Positions 8,018 through 14,340 of a stretch of DNA of 16,046 bases are shown one piece after another. Origin of the DNA: Clostridia bacterium (GTDB lineage: Bacteria; Bacillota_A; Clostridia; Christensenellales; Borkfalkiaceae); contig JAFTIK010000021.1 in NCBI GenBank assembly GCA_017456945.1, forward strand, positions 1 through 16,046. The letters run 5' to 3'. A program made the translations under genes and the position numbers. A model generated the notes under the pieces. It was not told the DNA's origin and searched no databases. It saw only the letters and a list, made by a program, of their open reading frames with translations. Each line of letters starts with the position of its first letter. Position 1 is the stretch's first letter.

Positions 8018-8855
8018 ATTCGGGCCAAGCGGAAACTCTTTGGGGTTTTACGAAGCAGGGTTAAAAAATAGCGAAGACTCGGCTAAATGGGTAAAAGATT
8101 TGGGGCTAGATTGCTTTGAATATTCCTTTGGTCGTGGGGTGAATATGAGCGACGAACGCGCCGTGGAAATAGGCAAGGCGTTCAAGGATAACGGTGTGGA
8201 AATAAGCGTTCACGCGCCCTACTACATAAATTTTGCCAACCCCGACCCCGAAATGGTGGAAAAATCTTACGGCTACGTTTTGCAGTCTGCGCAAAAACTA
8301 AAACTATTAGGTGGTAAAAGGTTGGTTTTTCACCCTGCAAGCCAAGGTAAGCAGAGTAGAGAAAAAGCCGTTGAACTTACCATTGAAAGACTTAAAGCTT
8401 TAAGGGATAAAATTTACGAAAATGGGCTAGACGACTTAATTTTCTGCCCCGAAACAATGGGTAAACTCGGTCAGATAGGCACTATTGAAGAAGTTGTTGA
8501 AATGTGCAAAATAGACAAGGTGTATATACCTTGCGTAGATTTCGGGCACGTTAACGCTAGGGAATTTGGTAGCCTAAAAGCCCAAGAAGATTATAGAGAG
8601 CGTTTGACCTATATGGTAAATTCTTTAGGGTATGAAAAGATGAAGGGTTTCCATATCCACTTTTCCAAGATAGAATATTCTGCAAAAGGCGAAGTAAAAC
8701 ACCTTACTTTTGAAGACGAGCATTACGGGCCGGACTTTACACCGCTAGCAAAAGTGCTTAAAGAAAAGGAATTAGAGCCGTTCGTAATCTGCGAATCTGC
8801 AGGAACGCAAGATATTGACGCGGTAAAAATGCAAAAAATATACCGTGATAATTGA
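8010..8855 (+). CDS. nfo: Endonuclease IV-family AP endonuclease (TIM barrel)
   Basis: Endonuclease IV cuts DNA at abasic sites using a three-zinc centre. The 281-residue product is a xylose-isomerase-like TIM barrel, and candidates for all nine metal ligands of E. coli Nfo are present: His68 (SVHAPYYINF), His108 (VFHPAS), Glu148 (CPETMGK), Asp177 and His180 (VDFGHVNA), His215 (GFHIHFSK), Asp236 and His238 (DEHYG) and Glu262 (ICESAG). A strong GGAGGGG (7999-8005) precedes the ATG, which overlaps ribF by eight bases. Sugar phosphate isomerase relatives share the fold but usually lack the full ligand set, so a repair nuclease is preferred. The HIHFSK segment differs from E. coli but fits a diverged subgroup. 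Symbol by family. Confidence 0.87.
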   Translation: MIKFGPSGNSLGFYEAGLKNSEDSAKWVKDLGLDCFEYSFGRGVNMSDERAVEIGKAFKDNGVEISVHAPYYINFANPDPEMVEKSYGYVLQSAQKLKLLGGKRLVFHPASQGKQSREKAVELTIERLKALRDKIYENGLDDLIFCPETMGKLGQIGTIEEVVEMCKIDKVYIPCVDFGHVNAREFGSLKAQEDYRERLTYMVNSLGYEKMKGFHIHFSKIEYSAKGEVKHLTFEDEHYGPDFTPLAKVLKEKELEPFVICESAGTQDIDAVKMQKIYRDN

Positions 8856-8880
8856 CTTATATATAAAATTTTGGTAAAAT
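8852..8880 (+). promoter_or_regulatory. Near-consensus promoter for the pepP-efp transcript
   Basis: TTGACT (8852-8857) and TAAAAT (8875-8880) are 17 bases apart, each matching the sigma-A consensus at 5 of 6 positions. The -35 overlaps the TGA stop of nfo. Transcription would begin at about 8886-8888, only two to four bases before the ATG at 8890, so the mRNA would be nearly leaderless. Confidence 0.7.
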
Positions 8881-8889
8881 AAATAAGTA

Positions 8890-9927
8890 ATGATAAATTT
8901 TCTACCCCAAAAGAGCGGTATGCTCTTAACCGACCGTTTACTTCGTAAATATTTTACGGGTACTGATATTGCCGAAGGTTATCTAATAATTTGTTCTAAT
9001 TCCACTTGTTTTACAGACGCTAGGTATTTTTATCAAGCCAAAGATAAACTTGCAAAAGTGGGCGTTGGCGCAAAACTCTATTCGGGGCTCGGCGATATAA
9101 AAGAGTTCTTAAAAAGTAACGGCATAAAGAAACTTTATCTAGATTACGATACGACCACTCTTACCGATTTTGAAAGGTATAGGCAATTAAAGGTTAAACT
9201 TCTCAACGGAAAAGAGTTTATAATAAAAAAGCGTGCTATTAAAGAAGAGTTTGAACTAGAAAGCGTAAAAAAGGCGTGCGAAATTATTCAACGCGCGTTT
9301 TACAATACTTTAGAGTATGTAAAAGTCGGTATAACTGAACTTCAACTTAAAAACGCTCTAGAAAACGAAATGCTCAAACTCGGGGCGGAAGGTCCTGCGT
9401 TCGATACTATCGTAGCGTTCGGCTCAAACGGGGCAGTACCGCATCACGAAACGGGCGATACGCCGTTAACGGATAACACGGCTATACTTATCGATACGGG
9501 TTGCAAGGTTAACGGATATTGTTCAGACCTAACAAGAACGGTTTTCTTCGGCGAGCCTAGCGAAAAGTTTATAAGGTGTTACGACGCCGTTCTTAATGCA
9601 AACCTTATCGCTTTAGAAAATATTAAAGTCGGCGATAAAACTTGCGTTGCAGACGCTTTCGCAAGGGATTATCTTAAAAGCCAAAACCTAGCCGAATACT
9701 TTACCCACAGTTTAGGGCACGGCGTAGGGCTAGAAATACACGAATTTCCCACCTTGTCGCCAAGAACTAGCGATACGCTAACGGAAAATATGGTATTTAC
9801 CGTAGAACCGGGCGTGTATATTGACGGGGAGTTGGGTATAAGACTTGAAGATACCGTGGCGATAAAAGGCGGTAAGGCAGTTCGTTTGTACGACGACGAT
9901 AAAAAATTGATAAAAATAAAAAAATAA
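8890..9927 (+). CDS. pepP: M24 family metallopeptidase, Xaa-Pro aminopeptidase type
   Basis: Members of this family remove N-terminal residues preceding proline, using a two-metal centre in a pita-bread fold. The 345-residue protein has an N-terminal creatinase-like domain (about 1-120; YFTGTD then [10 protein letters not shown]) and a C-terminal M24 domain. All five metal ligands are visible: Asp202 (ILIDTGC), Asp213 (YCSDLTRT), His277 ([12 protein letters not shown]), Glu306 (TVEPGVY) and Glu320 (RLEDT). An in-frame TAA at 8884-8886 fixes ATG 8890 as the first possible start. No Shine-Dalgarno sequence precedes it and the promoter almost touches it. It lies directly upstream of efp, a frequent pairing in Bacillota. 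The symbol is by family; proline specificity is inferred. Confidence 0.9.
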   Translation: MINFLPQKSGMLLTDRLLRKYFTGTDIAEGYLIICSNSTCFTDARYFYQAKDKLAKVGVGAKLYSGLGDIKEFLKSNGIKKLYLDYDTTTLTDFERYRQLKVKLLNGKEFIIKKRAIKEEFELESVKKACEIIQRAFYNTLEYVKVGITELQLKNALENEMLKLGAEGPAFDTIVAFGSNGAVPHHETGDTPLTDNTAILIDTGCKVNGYCSDLTRTVFFGEPSEKFIRCYDAVLNANLIALENIKVGDKTCVADAFARDYLKSQNLAEYFTHSLGHGVGLEIHEFPTLSPRTSDTLTENMVFTVEPGVYIDGELGIRLEDTVAIKGGKAVRLYDDDKKLIKIKK

Positions 9928-9958
9928 TTATAGAAAACAATTTAAGGAGAAAAATATT

Positions 9959-10519
9959 ATGTTAGCAGGTGATTTCAGAAAAGGCTCTACTTTTGAATTT
10001 GAAGGTTCGGTTTGGACTATCGTAGATTTCCAACACGTAAAACCAGGTAAGGGCGCAGCGTTCGTAAGAACCAAGATGAAGAACGTTATCGACGGAAAGG
10101 TTTTGGAAAGAACTTGGAACCCGACCGAAAAATTGCAAGACGCAACTATCGAAACGAGAAACATGACCTATTCTTACAACGACGGCGAACTTTACTACTT
10201 TATGGACCAAGAATTCAACCTTATTCCGCTAAACTACGACCAAGTAGAAGACGCGCTCAAATGGATTAAGGAAAACGACCCCGTAATCGTAAGATTCTTT
10301 AAGGGCGTAGCGTTCTCGGTTGATTGCGAAAACTTCGTAACCTTAAGAGTAACTCAAGCAGATCCTTCCGTAAAGGGCAACACCGCAACCAACGCTACTA
10401 AAGAAGCGATTTTGGAAACGGGCACGAAACTTCAAGTTCCTATGTTCGTTGAACAAGGCGAACTCATCAGAGTTGACACCAGAACGGTCGAATACATGGA
10501 AAGAGTTAAAGGCTCATAA
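9959..10519 (+). CDS. efp: Translation elongation factor P
   Basis: EF-P enters the ribosomal E site and relieves stalling at consecutive prolines. The 186 residues have the three barrel domains: a KOW-like domain (about 1-65), an OB domain (66-127) and a C-terminal OB domain. The tip loop [11 protein letters not shown] places Lys31 at the position modified in other species (5-aminopentanol in Bacillus subtilis). The C-terminal EF-P signature [20 protein letters not shown] is complete. The usually conserved DTRTGEY near the end reads DTRTVEY here, a Gly-to-Val change. AAGGAG (9944-9949) lies nine bases before the ATG. It follows pepP by 31 bases and precedes an SDR gene of the type that reduces the EF-P modification. 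Confidence 0.98.
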   Translation: MLAGDFRKGSTFEFEGSVWTIVDFQHVKPGKGAAFVRTKMKNVIDGKVLERTWNPTEKLQDATIETRNMTYSYNDGELYYFMDQEFNLIPLNYDQVEDALKWIKENDPVIVRFFKGVAFSVDCENFVTLRVTQADPSVKGNTATNATKEAILETGTKLQVPMFVEQGELIRVDTRTVEYMERVKGS

Positions 10520-10539
10520 CCAAATAAATAAAAAGCAAG

Positions 10540-10567
10540 ATACCCGCAAAGCAATTTGCGGGTATTT
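10540..10567 (+). terminator. 11-bp stem-loop between efp and the SDR gene (weak terminator)
   Basis: Bases 10540-10550 pair perfectly with 10555-10565 (ATACCCGCAAA with TTTGCGGGTAT) around a GCAA loop, a GNRA tetraloop. Only three T follow (10565-10567), so termination should be partial. It may separate efp from the next two genes, or stabilise the efp mRNA 3' end. The next start codon is 15 bases downstream. Confidence 0.55.
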
Positions 10568-10582
10568 CACGAGTAAGAGTAA

Positions 10583-11320
10583 ATGAAAATAGCATTGATA
10601 ACGGGCGCAAGTAGCGGAATAGGCAGGGCAACGGCAAAAAAGTTCGCATTAAACGGCTACTTCGTAATCGCCCATTACAACTCAAATTTTAAAGGTGTTG
10701 AAAGCCTTGTTTCGGAACTTGAAAAAGAAGGAATAACGGGCTCGATTTTTGCCGTTCAAGCAGATTTTTCCATGCCTAATTCGGTAAAAGAAATGGTGGA
10801 AAAGGTAAAGGCTAGTTTTAAGCATATAGACGTTATCGTGAACAACGCGGGCGCAGGGCTATATAAACTTATAACCGATACTACCGAAACCGAGTGGGAT
10901 AGACTTTTTAACGTAAACGTTAAATCTACCTACCTATTAACCAACGCATTTTTAAGTGGTATGATAGAGCGCAAAACGGGCAAAATAATAAACGTATCTT
11001 CTATTTGGGGGCAGTCTGGCGCAAGTATGGAAGTAGGGTCTTCGGCTTCACAGTCTGCAATGATCGGCTATACTAAGGCGCTAGCAAAAGAGCTTGCTCC
11101 AAGCGGTATTTTAGTCAACTGCGTTTGCCCGGGGGTAATAGATACCCAAATGAACGGCAGGTTTAATAAAGAAGAAATAAACGAACTCAAAGACCAAACG
11201 CCTTTGGGTAGGCTTGGTAAGCCGGAAGAAGTTGCCGAGCTCATTTACTTTTTAGGTAGCGAAAACGCAAACTTTATAACAGGGCAAATCATTACTGCAG
11301 ACGGCGGATTTATACTTTAA
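10583..11320 (+). CDS. Short-chain dehydrogenase/reductase, YmfI-like, lacking catalytic Tyr and Lys
   Basis: A 245-residue SDR of the FabG/YmfI type. YmfI in Bacillus subtilis reduces 5-aminopentanone on EF-P. The nucleotide-binding TGASSGIG (7-14) and structural NNAG (87-90) are intact, as are catalytic Asn112 and Ser140. SSIWGQSGAS and ALAKELAPSGI resemble YmfI-type proteins. However, the YxxxK motif, expected at 153-157, reads SSASQ: Tyr becomes Ser and Lys becomes Gln. The codons (TCT TCG GCT TCA CAG, 11039-11053) lie in an open frame, so this is not a frameshift. The gene follows efp, supporting an EF-P link, but activity is doubtful. It could be a pseudoenzyme or bind a cofactor or partner. 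The ribosome binding site is weak. Fold certain; role inferred. Confidence 0.85.
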   Translation: MKIALITGASSGIGRATAKKFALNGYFVIAHYNSNFKGVESLVSELEKEGITGSIFAVQADFSMPNSVKEMVEKVKASFKHIDVIVNNAGAGLYKLITDTTETEWDRLFNVNVKSTYLLTNAFLSGMIERKTGKIINVSSIWGQSGASMEVGSSASQSAMIGYTKALAKELAPSGILVNCVCPGVIDTQMNGRFNKEEINELKDQTPLGRLGKPEEVAELIYFLGSENANFITGQIITADGGFIL

Positions 11321-11337
11321 GAAAAGGAATACTAACA

Positions 11338-12834
11338 ATGCAAAGACAAAGTGGAATATTGATGCCGATATTCTCTCTGCCGAGTAAATACGGCGTGGGC
11401 GATTTTGGCAGACAAGCGTACGAATTTATAGATAAACTTGCTTATGCTAAACAGAAAGTTTGGCAGATTTTGCCACTCGTTCAAACGGGGCTTGGCAACT
11501 CGCCCTATTCGTCCGTTTCGTCAGAGTCGTTTAACCCGTTCTTTATTTCGCCCGAACTTTTGGTTGAAGAAGGGCTATTAAACAAATCGGAAATTTCCTT
11601 TTCCATTTCTAATAGCGCGCGCATAGATTACGGCAGTCTTTACCAAGTTCGCTATCCTATGTTAAGAAAGGCGTTTTCACGCTTTGATAGGCAAAATCAA
11701 GAATTTCAAAAATACCTAAAAAAGAAAGAATCGCTCGACTACGCGCTCTTTATGGCGTTGAAATACGAAAGCGGTCAAAAACACTTTTACGAGTGGGAAG
11801 ATAAGTATAAATATCGCGATAAAAAGGCGTTGAAAGCCTTTAAGGAAAACTATATTGACGAGATAGAGTTTTGGCAATTTATACAGTTCACGGCAAAAAA
11901 ACAATGGCTAAAACTCAAAAAATACGCCAACCAAAAGGGCGTAAAAATTATGGGCGATATGCCACTTTACGTCGCGCTAGATAGCGTTGACGTTTGGGTA
12001 AACCCTAAACTTTATAAACTTCACCAAGATTTTACGCCTAAAAAAATTGCGGGTGTTCCCCCCGATTATTTTTGCGCAGAAGGTCAACTTTGGGGCAACC
12101 CCGTTTACGATTATTCTGAACACGAAAAGGACGGGTTTTCTTGGTGGACTGCAAGGCTAAAAAAGGCGCTAACCATCTACGATTACGTTAGAATAGACCA
12201 TTTTAGGGGGTTAGACCGTTATTTTGAAGTGGAATACGGGGCGGAAAACGCCAAGGTTGGCGAGTGGATAGACGTTCCGCACGACAAACTTTTTTCAGCA
12301 ATACACCAAAAGGTGGATAAGGATAGAATTATCGCAGAAGATTTGGGTATTATAGACGACGGGGTAAGGGAATTGTTAAAAGACGTCGGCTACCCAGGTA
12401 TGAAAATTCTTTCCTTTGCTTTTAACGGTGATAAGGGCAACCTATATCTACCCGAAAATTTAACGGAAAATTCCGTTTGCTACACGGGTACGCACGATAA
12501 CGACACGTTAAGGGGGCTTATCGACGGCGCTAGCGAGTGGGATAAAAACAACCTTGTTCAAGGTGTTAAAGAAAGCTTAGTTAAAGCGGGGCTAGACGGG
12601 GAAGTAGATACGACCGACGGGTTAGTAAAAAGCATAATTAAACTAGGGTTTAGCAGTAAATCCAAGTTATTTATAATGCCTTGGCAAGACCTTTTAGGGT
12701 TGGGGTCAGGTTATAGAATAAACGAGCCGGGCAAGGTAAGCGAACTTAACTGGTCGGTAATTTTTAATAAATCCGACTTTAATAAAAAGGCGCTTAACTA
12801 TCTAAAAAATCTAACGGAAAAATATAACAGATAA
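11338..12834 (+). CDS. malQ: 4-alpha-glucanotransferase (amylomaltase, GH77)
   Basis: This enzyme transfers alpha-1,4-glucan segments between maltodextrins, acting in glycogen, starch or maltose use in the cytoplasm. The 498 residues match the usual 500. The N-terminus has GILMPIFSLPSKYGVGDFG and WQILPLVQTG, then NSPYSS and FNPFFISPE. Catalytic residues are in place: nucleophile Asp287 in VRIDHFRG, acid/base Glu334 in IIAEDLG and Asp387 in THDND. The gene begins 17 bases after the SDR gene with AAAGGA about ten bases before the ATG, so they probably share a transcript. No other sugar gene lies nearby, and no GC-rich terminator follows it; only AT-rich palindromes are present. Confidence 0.97.
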   Translation: MQRQSGILMPIFSLPSKYGVGDFGRQAYEFIDKLAYAKQKVWQILPLVQTGLGNSPYSSVSSESFNPFFISPELLVEEGLLNKSEISFSISNSARIDYGSLYQVRYPMLRKAFSRFDRQNQEFQKYLKKKESLDYALFMALKYESGQKHFYEWEDKYKYRDKKALKAFKENYIDEIEFWQFIQFTAKKQWLKLKKYANQKGVKIMGDMPLYVALDSVDVWVNPKLYKLHQDFTPKKIAGVPPDYFCAEGQLWGNPVYDYSEHEKDGFSWWTARLKKALTIYDYVRIDHFRGLDRYFEVEYGAENAKVGEWIDVPHDKLFSAIHQKVDKDRIIAEDLGIIDDGVRELLKDVGYPGMKILSFAFNGDKGNLYLPENLTENSVCYTGTHDNDTLRGLIDGASEWDKNNLVQGVKESLVKAGLDGEVDTTDGLVKSIIKLGFSSKSKLFIMPWQDLLGLGSGYRINEPGKVSELNWSVIFNKSDFNKKALNYLKNLTEKYNR

Positions 12835-12842
12835 TAAGCATA

Positions 12843-12861
12843 TTTAAAATAATATTTTAAA
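12843..12861. repeat. AT-only inverted repeat after malQ
   Basis: TTTAAAAT (12843-12850) and ATTTTAAA (12854-12861) form an 8-bp inverted repeat with a three-base loop, lacking any G or C. It partly overlaps the palindrome at 12855-12870. It would be a poor terminator. It may be part of an AT-rich upstream promoter region. Confidence 0.35.
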
Positions 12862-12870
12862 CGTTTAAAA
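12855..12870. promoter_or_regulatory. 16-bp perfect palindrome upstream of the pyr promoter (possible operator)
   Basis: TTTTAAACGTTTAAAA is a perfect 16-bp palindrome centred on CG, ending 16 bases before the -35 of the pyrC promoter. Palindromes with a central CG are typical of LacI/GalR-family operators, and the place suits an activator or UP element. No regulator gene is in the window, so the role is open; AT-richness makes chance palindromes more likely. Confidence 0.35.
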
Positions 12871-12886
12871 ATGTTATAAGTATTCC

Positions 12887-12916
12887 TTGACAAACGCGGT
12901 ATTTAAATGTTATTCT
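12887..12916 (+). promoter_or_regulatory. Extended -10 promoter of the pyrC-carB operon
   Basis: A perfect TTGACA (12887-12892) is followed 18 bases later by TATTCT (12911-12916), preceded by TGT, giving an extended -10. Transcription would start near 12923, just before the PyrR-type leader structure. Confidence 0.8.
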
Positions 12917-12927
12917 AAGTTACGGTA

Positions 12928-12962
12928 AATCTTTAAATCGGTACAGAGAGACCGACAAGGTT
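12928..12962 (+). promoter_or_regulatory. PyrR-binding anti-antiterminator hairpin
   Basis: The RNA folds as a lower stem (12928-12933 with 12957-12962, one G-U pair), an internal bulge rich in A (12934-12937 opposite C12956), and an upper stem TCGGT/ACCGA (12938-12942 with 12951-12955) closing a loop with CAGAGAG (12944-12950). Bacillus PyrR sites share the order TCTTTAA, CAGAGAG, GA and AAGG. Here the order is kept while the upper stem differs but still pairs. PyrR bound with UMP or UTP would stabilise this hairpin and allow termination downstream. Confidence 0.85.
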
Positions 12963-13006
12963 ATAACGGTATATTTATACGCAAATATTGTACTCTTAAA
13001 GCCTTG
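12956..13006 (+). promoter_or_regulatory. Antiterminator helix of the pyr leader
   Basis: CAAGGTT (12956-12962) pairs with AGCCTTG (13000-13006) including one G-U pair. After an A-A mismatch, 12964-12966 pair with 12996-12998, and after another mismatch 12968-12971 pair with 12991-12994. The 5' strand shares bases with the PyrR hairpin and the 3' strand shares bases with the terminator, so the three structures exclude one another as in known pyr attenuators. Confidence 0.75.
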
Positions 13007-13030
13007 GTCTATACAAGGCTTTTTATTTTT
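12998..13030 (+). terminator. Intrinsic terminator in the pyr leader (attenuator)
   Basis: AAAGCCTTG (12998-13006) pairs perfectly with CAAGGCTTT (13014-13022), a 9-bp stem with a 7-base loop, followed by a T-rich tail to 13030. It ends just before the pyrC ribosome binding site AAGGAG (13033-13038). Because it lies after the pyr promoter and before the first gene, it acts as an attenuator. Confidence 0.9.
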
Positions 13031-13043
13031 GTAAGGAGATATT

Positions 13044-14300
13044 ATGGACTGCATACTGAAGAATGGAACGGTATATCATAACGGAAAATTCGTTAAAGCA
13101 GATTTGGCGATTTTAAATGGTAAGGTGTCTTTTTCTTCTGTTAAGGAGTCATCTTCTCTTTTGCAAATCAATTGTTTAAATAAATTTATTTTCCCCGGTT
13201 TTGCAGACGTGCACGTGCACCTTCGCGAGCCGGGTTTTTCTTATAAAGAAACCATTAAAACGGGCACGCAAGCCGGCGCTTCTGCAGGCTACTCAACCGT
13301 TTTTTCTATGCCCAACTTAAACCCCGTTCCAGATAGTAAAGAAAACTTAAAAGTTCAATGCGATATTATTGAAAAGGATGCGGTTATAAACGTTTATCCT
13401 TACGGTTCGAGAACGGTCGGGCAGAAAGGTGAAGAACTTTCAGACCTTATCGGTATGCAAGATATGGCAATCGCTTATTCTGACGACGGTAGGGGTGTTC
13501 AAAGTGATGAAATGATGAAAAGGGCAATGCTGATTGCCAAATCGCTAAATAAACCCATAGTTGCCCATTGCGAAGTAAACGAACTTCTTAAAGGCGGGTA
13601 TATACACGACGGGGAATACGCTAAACGAAACGGTCATAAAGGTATTTGTTCAGCAAGCGAATATAAACAGATAGAAAGAGATATAGAACTAGTTAAACAA
13701 ACGGGCGTTAAGTATCACGTTTGCCACGTTTCAGCAAAGGAAAGCGTGGAAGTTATTAGAAAGGCTAGGGCAGAAGGCGTGGATATAACAGCAGAAACAG
13801 GTCCGCACTATCTAGTTTTCTCGGATAAAGACTTAAAAGAGTCTGGTGACTTTAAGATGAATCCACCGATCCGTTCTGAAGAAGATAGGCTTGCGCTTAT
13901 AGAAGGGATAAAGGACGGAACGCTTTCAATGATAGCCACCGACCACGCCCCCCATTCTAAAGAAGAAAAGAGCAAGGGGCTAAAAGACAGCATAAACGGT
14001 ATCGTGGGTTTGGAAACGGCGTTTCCCGTTCTATACACTAAACTTGTAAATACGGGAATAATCACGCTAGAAAAACTAATAGAACTTATGAGCGACGCGC
14101 CTTTGAAAAGGTTTGATTTAGAGTACGGCATAAAGGAAGGCGGGGTAGCAAACCTATGCGTTTACGACCTTGAAAAAGAGTATGAAATCGACCCCGAAAA
14201 CTTTAAATCAAAGGGTAAAAGCACCCCGTTTAAGGGTATGAAAGTTTACGGTGAGTGCCTATTAAATTTTGTTAACGGTAATAAAGTCTGGGAAAAATAA
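13044..14300 (+). CDS. pyrC: Dihydroorotase, class I
   Basis: Dihydroorotase closes carbamoyl aspartate to dihydroorotate, the third step of pyrimidine synthesis. The 418-residue amidohydrolase has the metal site HVHLREPG (His57, His59), the Asp-Asp pair 147-148 (SDDGRG), His175 (AHCE), His228 (CHVSAKES) and Asp300 (ATDHAPHS). HLREPG and the length of about 420 place it in class I, as in Bacillus, rather than the shorter E. coli class II. AAGGAG (13033-13038) lies five bases before the ATG. It is the first gene after the PyrR attenuator and is followed 40 bases later by carB, so UMP or UTP levels should control both. Other cyclic amidohydrolases are less likely given this context. Confidence 0.96.
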   Translation: MDCILKNGTVYHNGKFVKADLAILNGKVSFSSVKESSSLLQINCLNKFIFPGFADVHVHLREPGFSYKETIKTGTQAGASAGYSTVFSMPNLNPVPDSKENLKVQCDIIEKDAVINVYPYGSRTVGQKGEELSDLIGMQDMAIAYSDDGRGVQSDEMMKRAMLIAKSLNKPIVAHCEVNELLKGGYIHDGEYAKRNGHKGICSASEYKQIERDIELVKQTGVKYHVCHVSAKESVEVIRKARAEGVDITAETGPHYLVFSDKDLKESGDFKMNPPIRSEEDRLALIEGIKDGTLSMIATDHAPHSKEEKSKGLKDSINGIVGLETAFPVLYTKLVNTGIITLEKLIELMSDAPLKRFDLEYGIKEGGVANLCVYDLEKEYEIDPENFKSKGKSTPFKGMKVYGECLLNFVNGNKVWEK

Positions 14301-14340
14301 TCTCGGCTACACATATTAAAAGGAATAAGGAGAAAAGAAT

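Noticed and set aside
12923..13030. Pyr leader considered as a T-box riboswitch
   Set aside because: There is no T-box consensus (TGGNACCGCG) and no Stem I elements; GGTACAGAGAG fits a PyrR loop instead.
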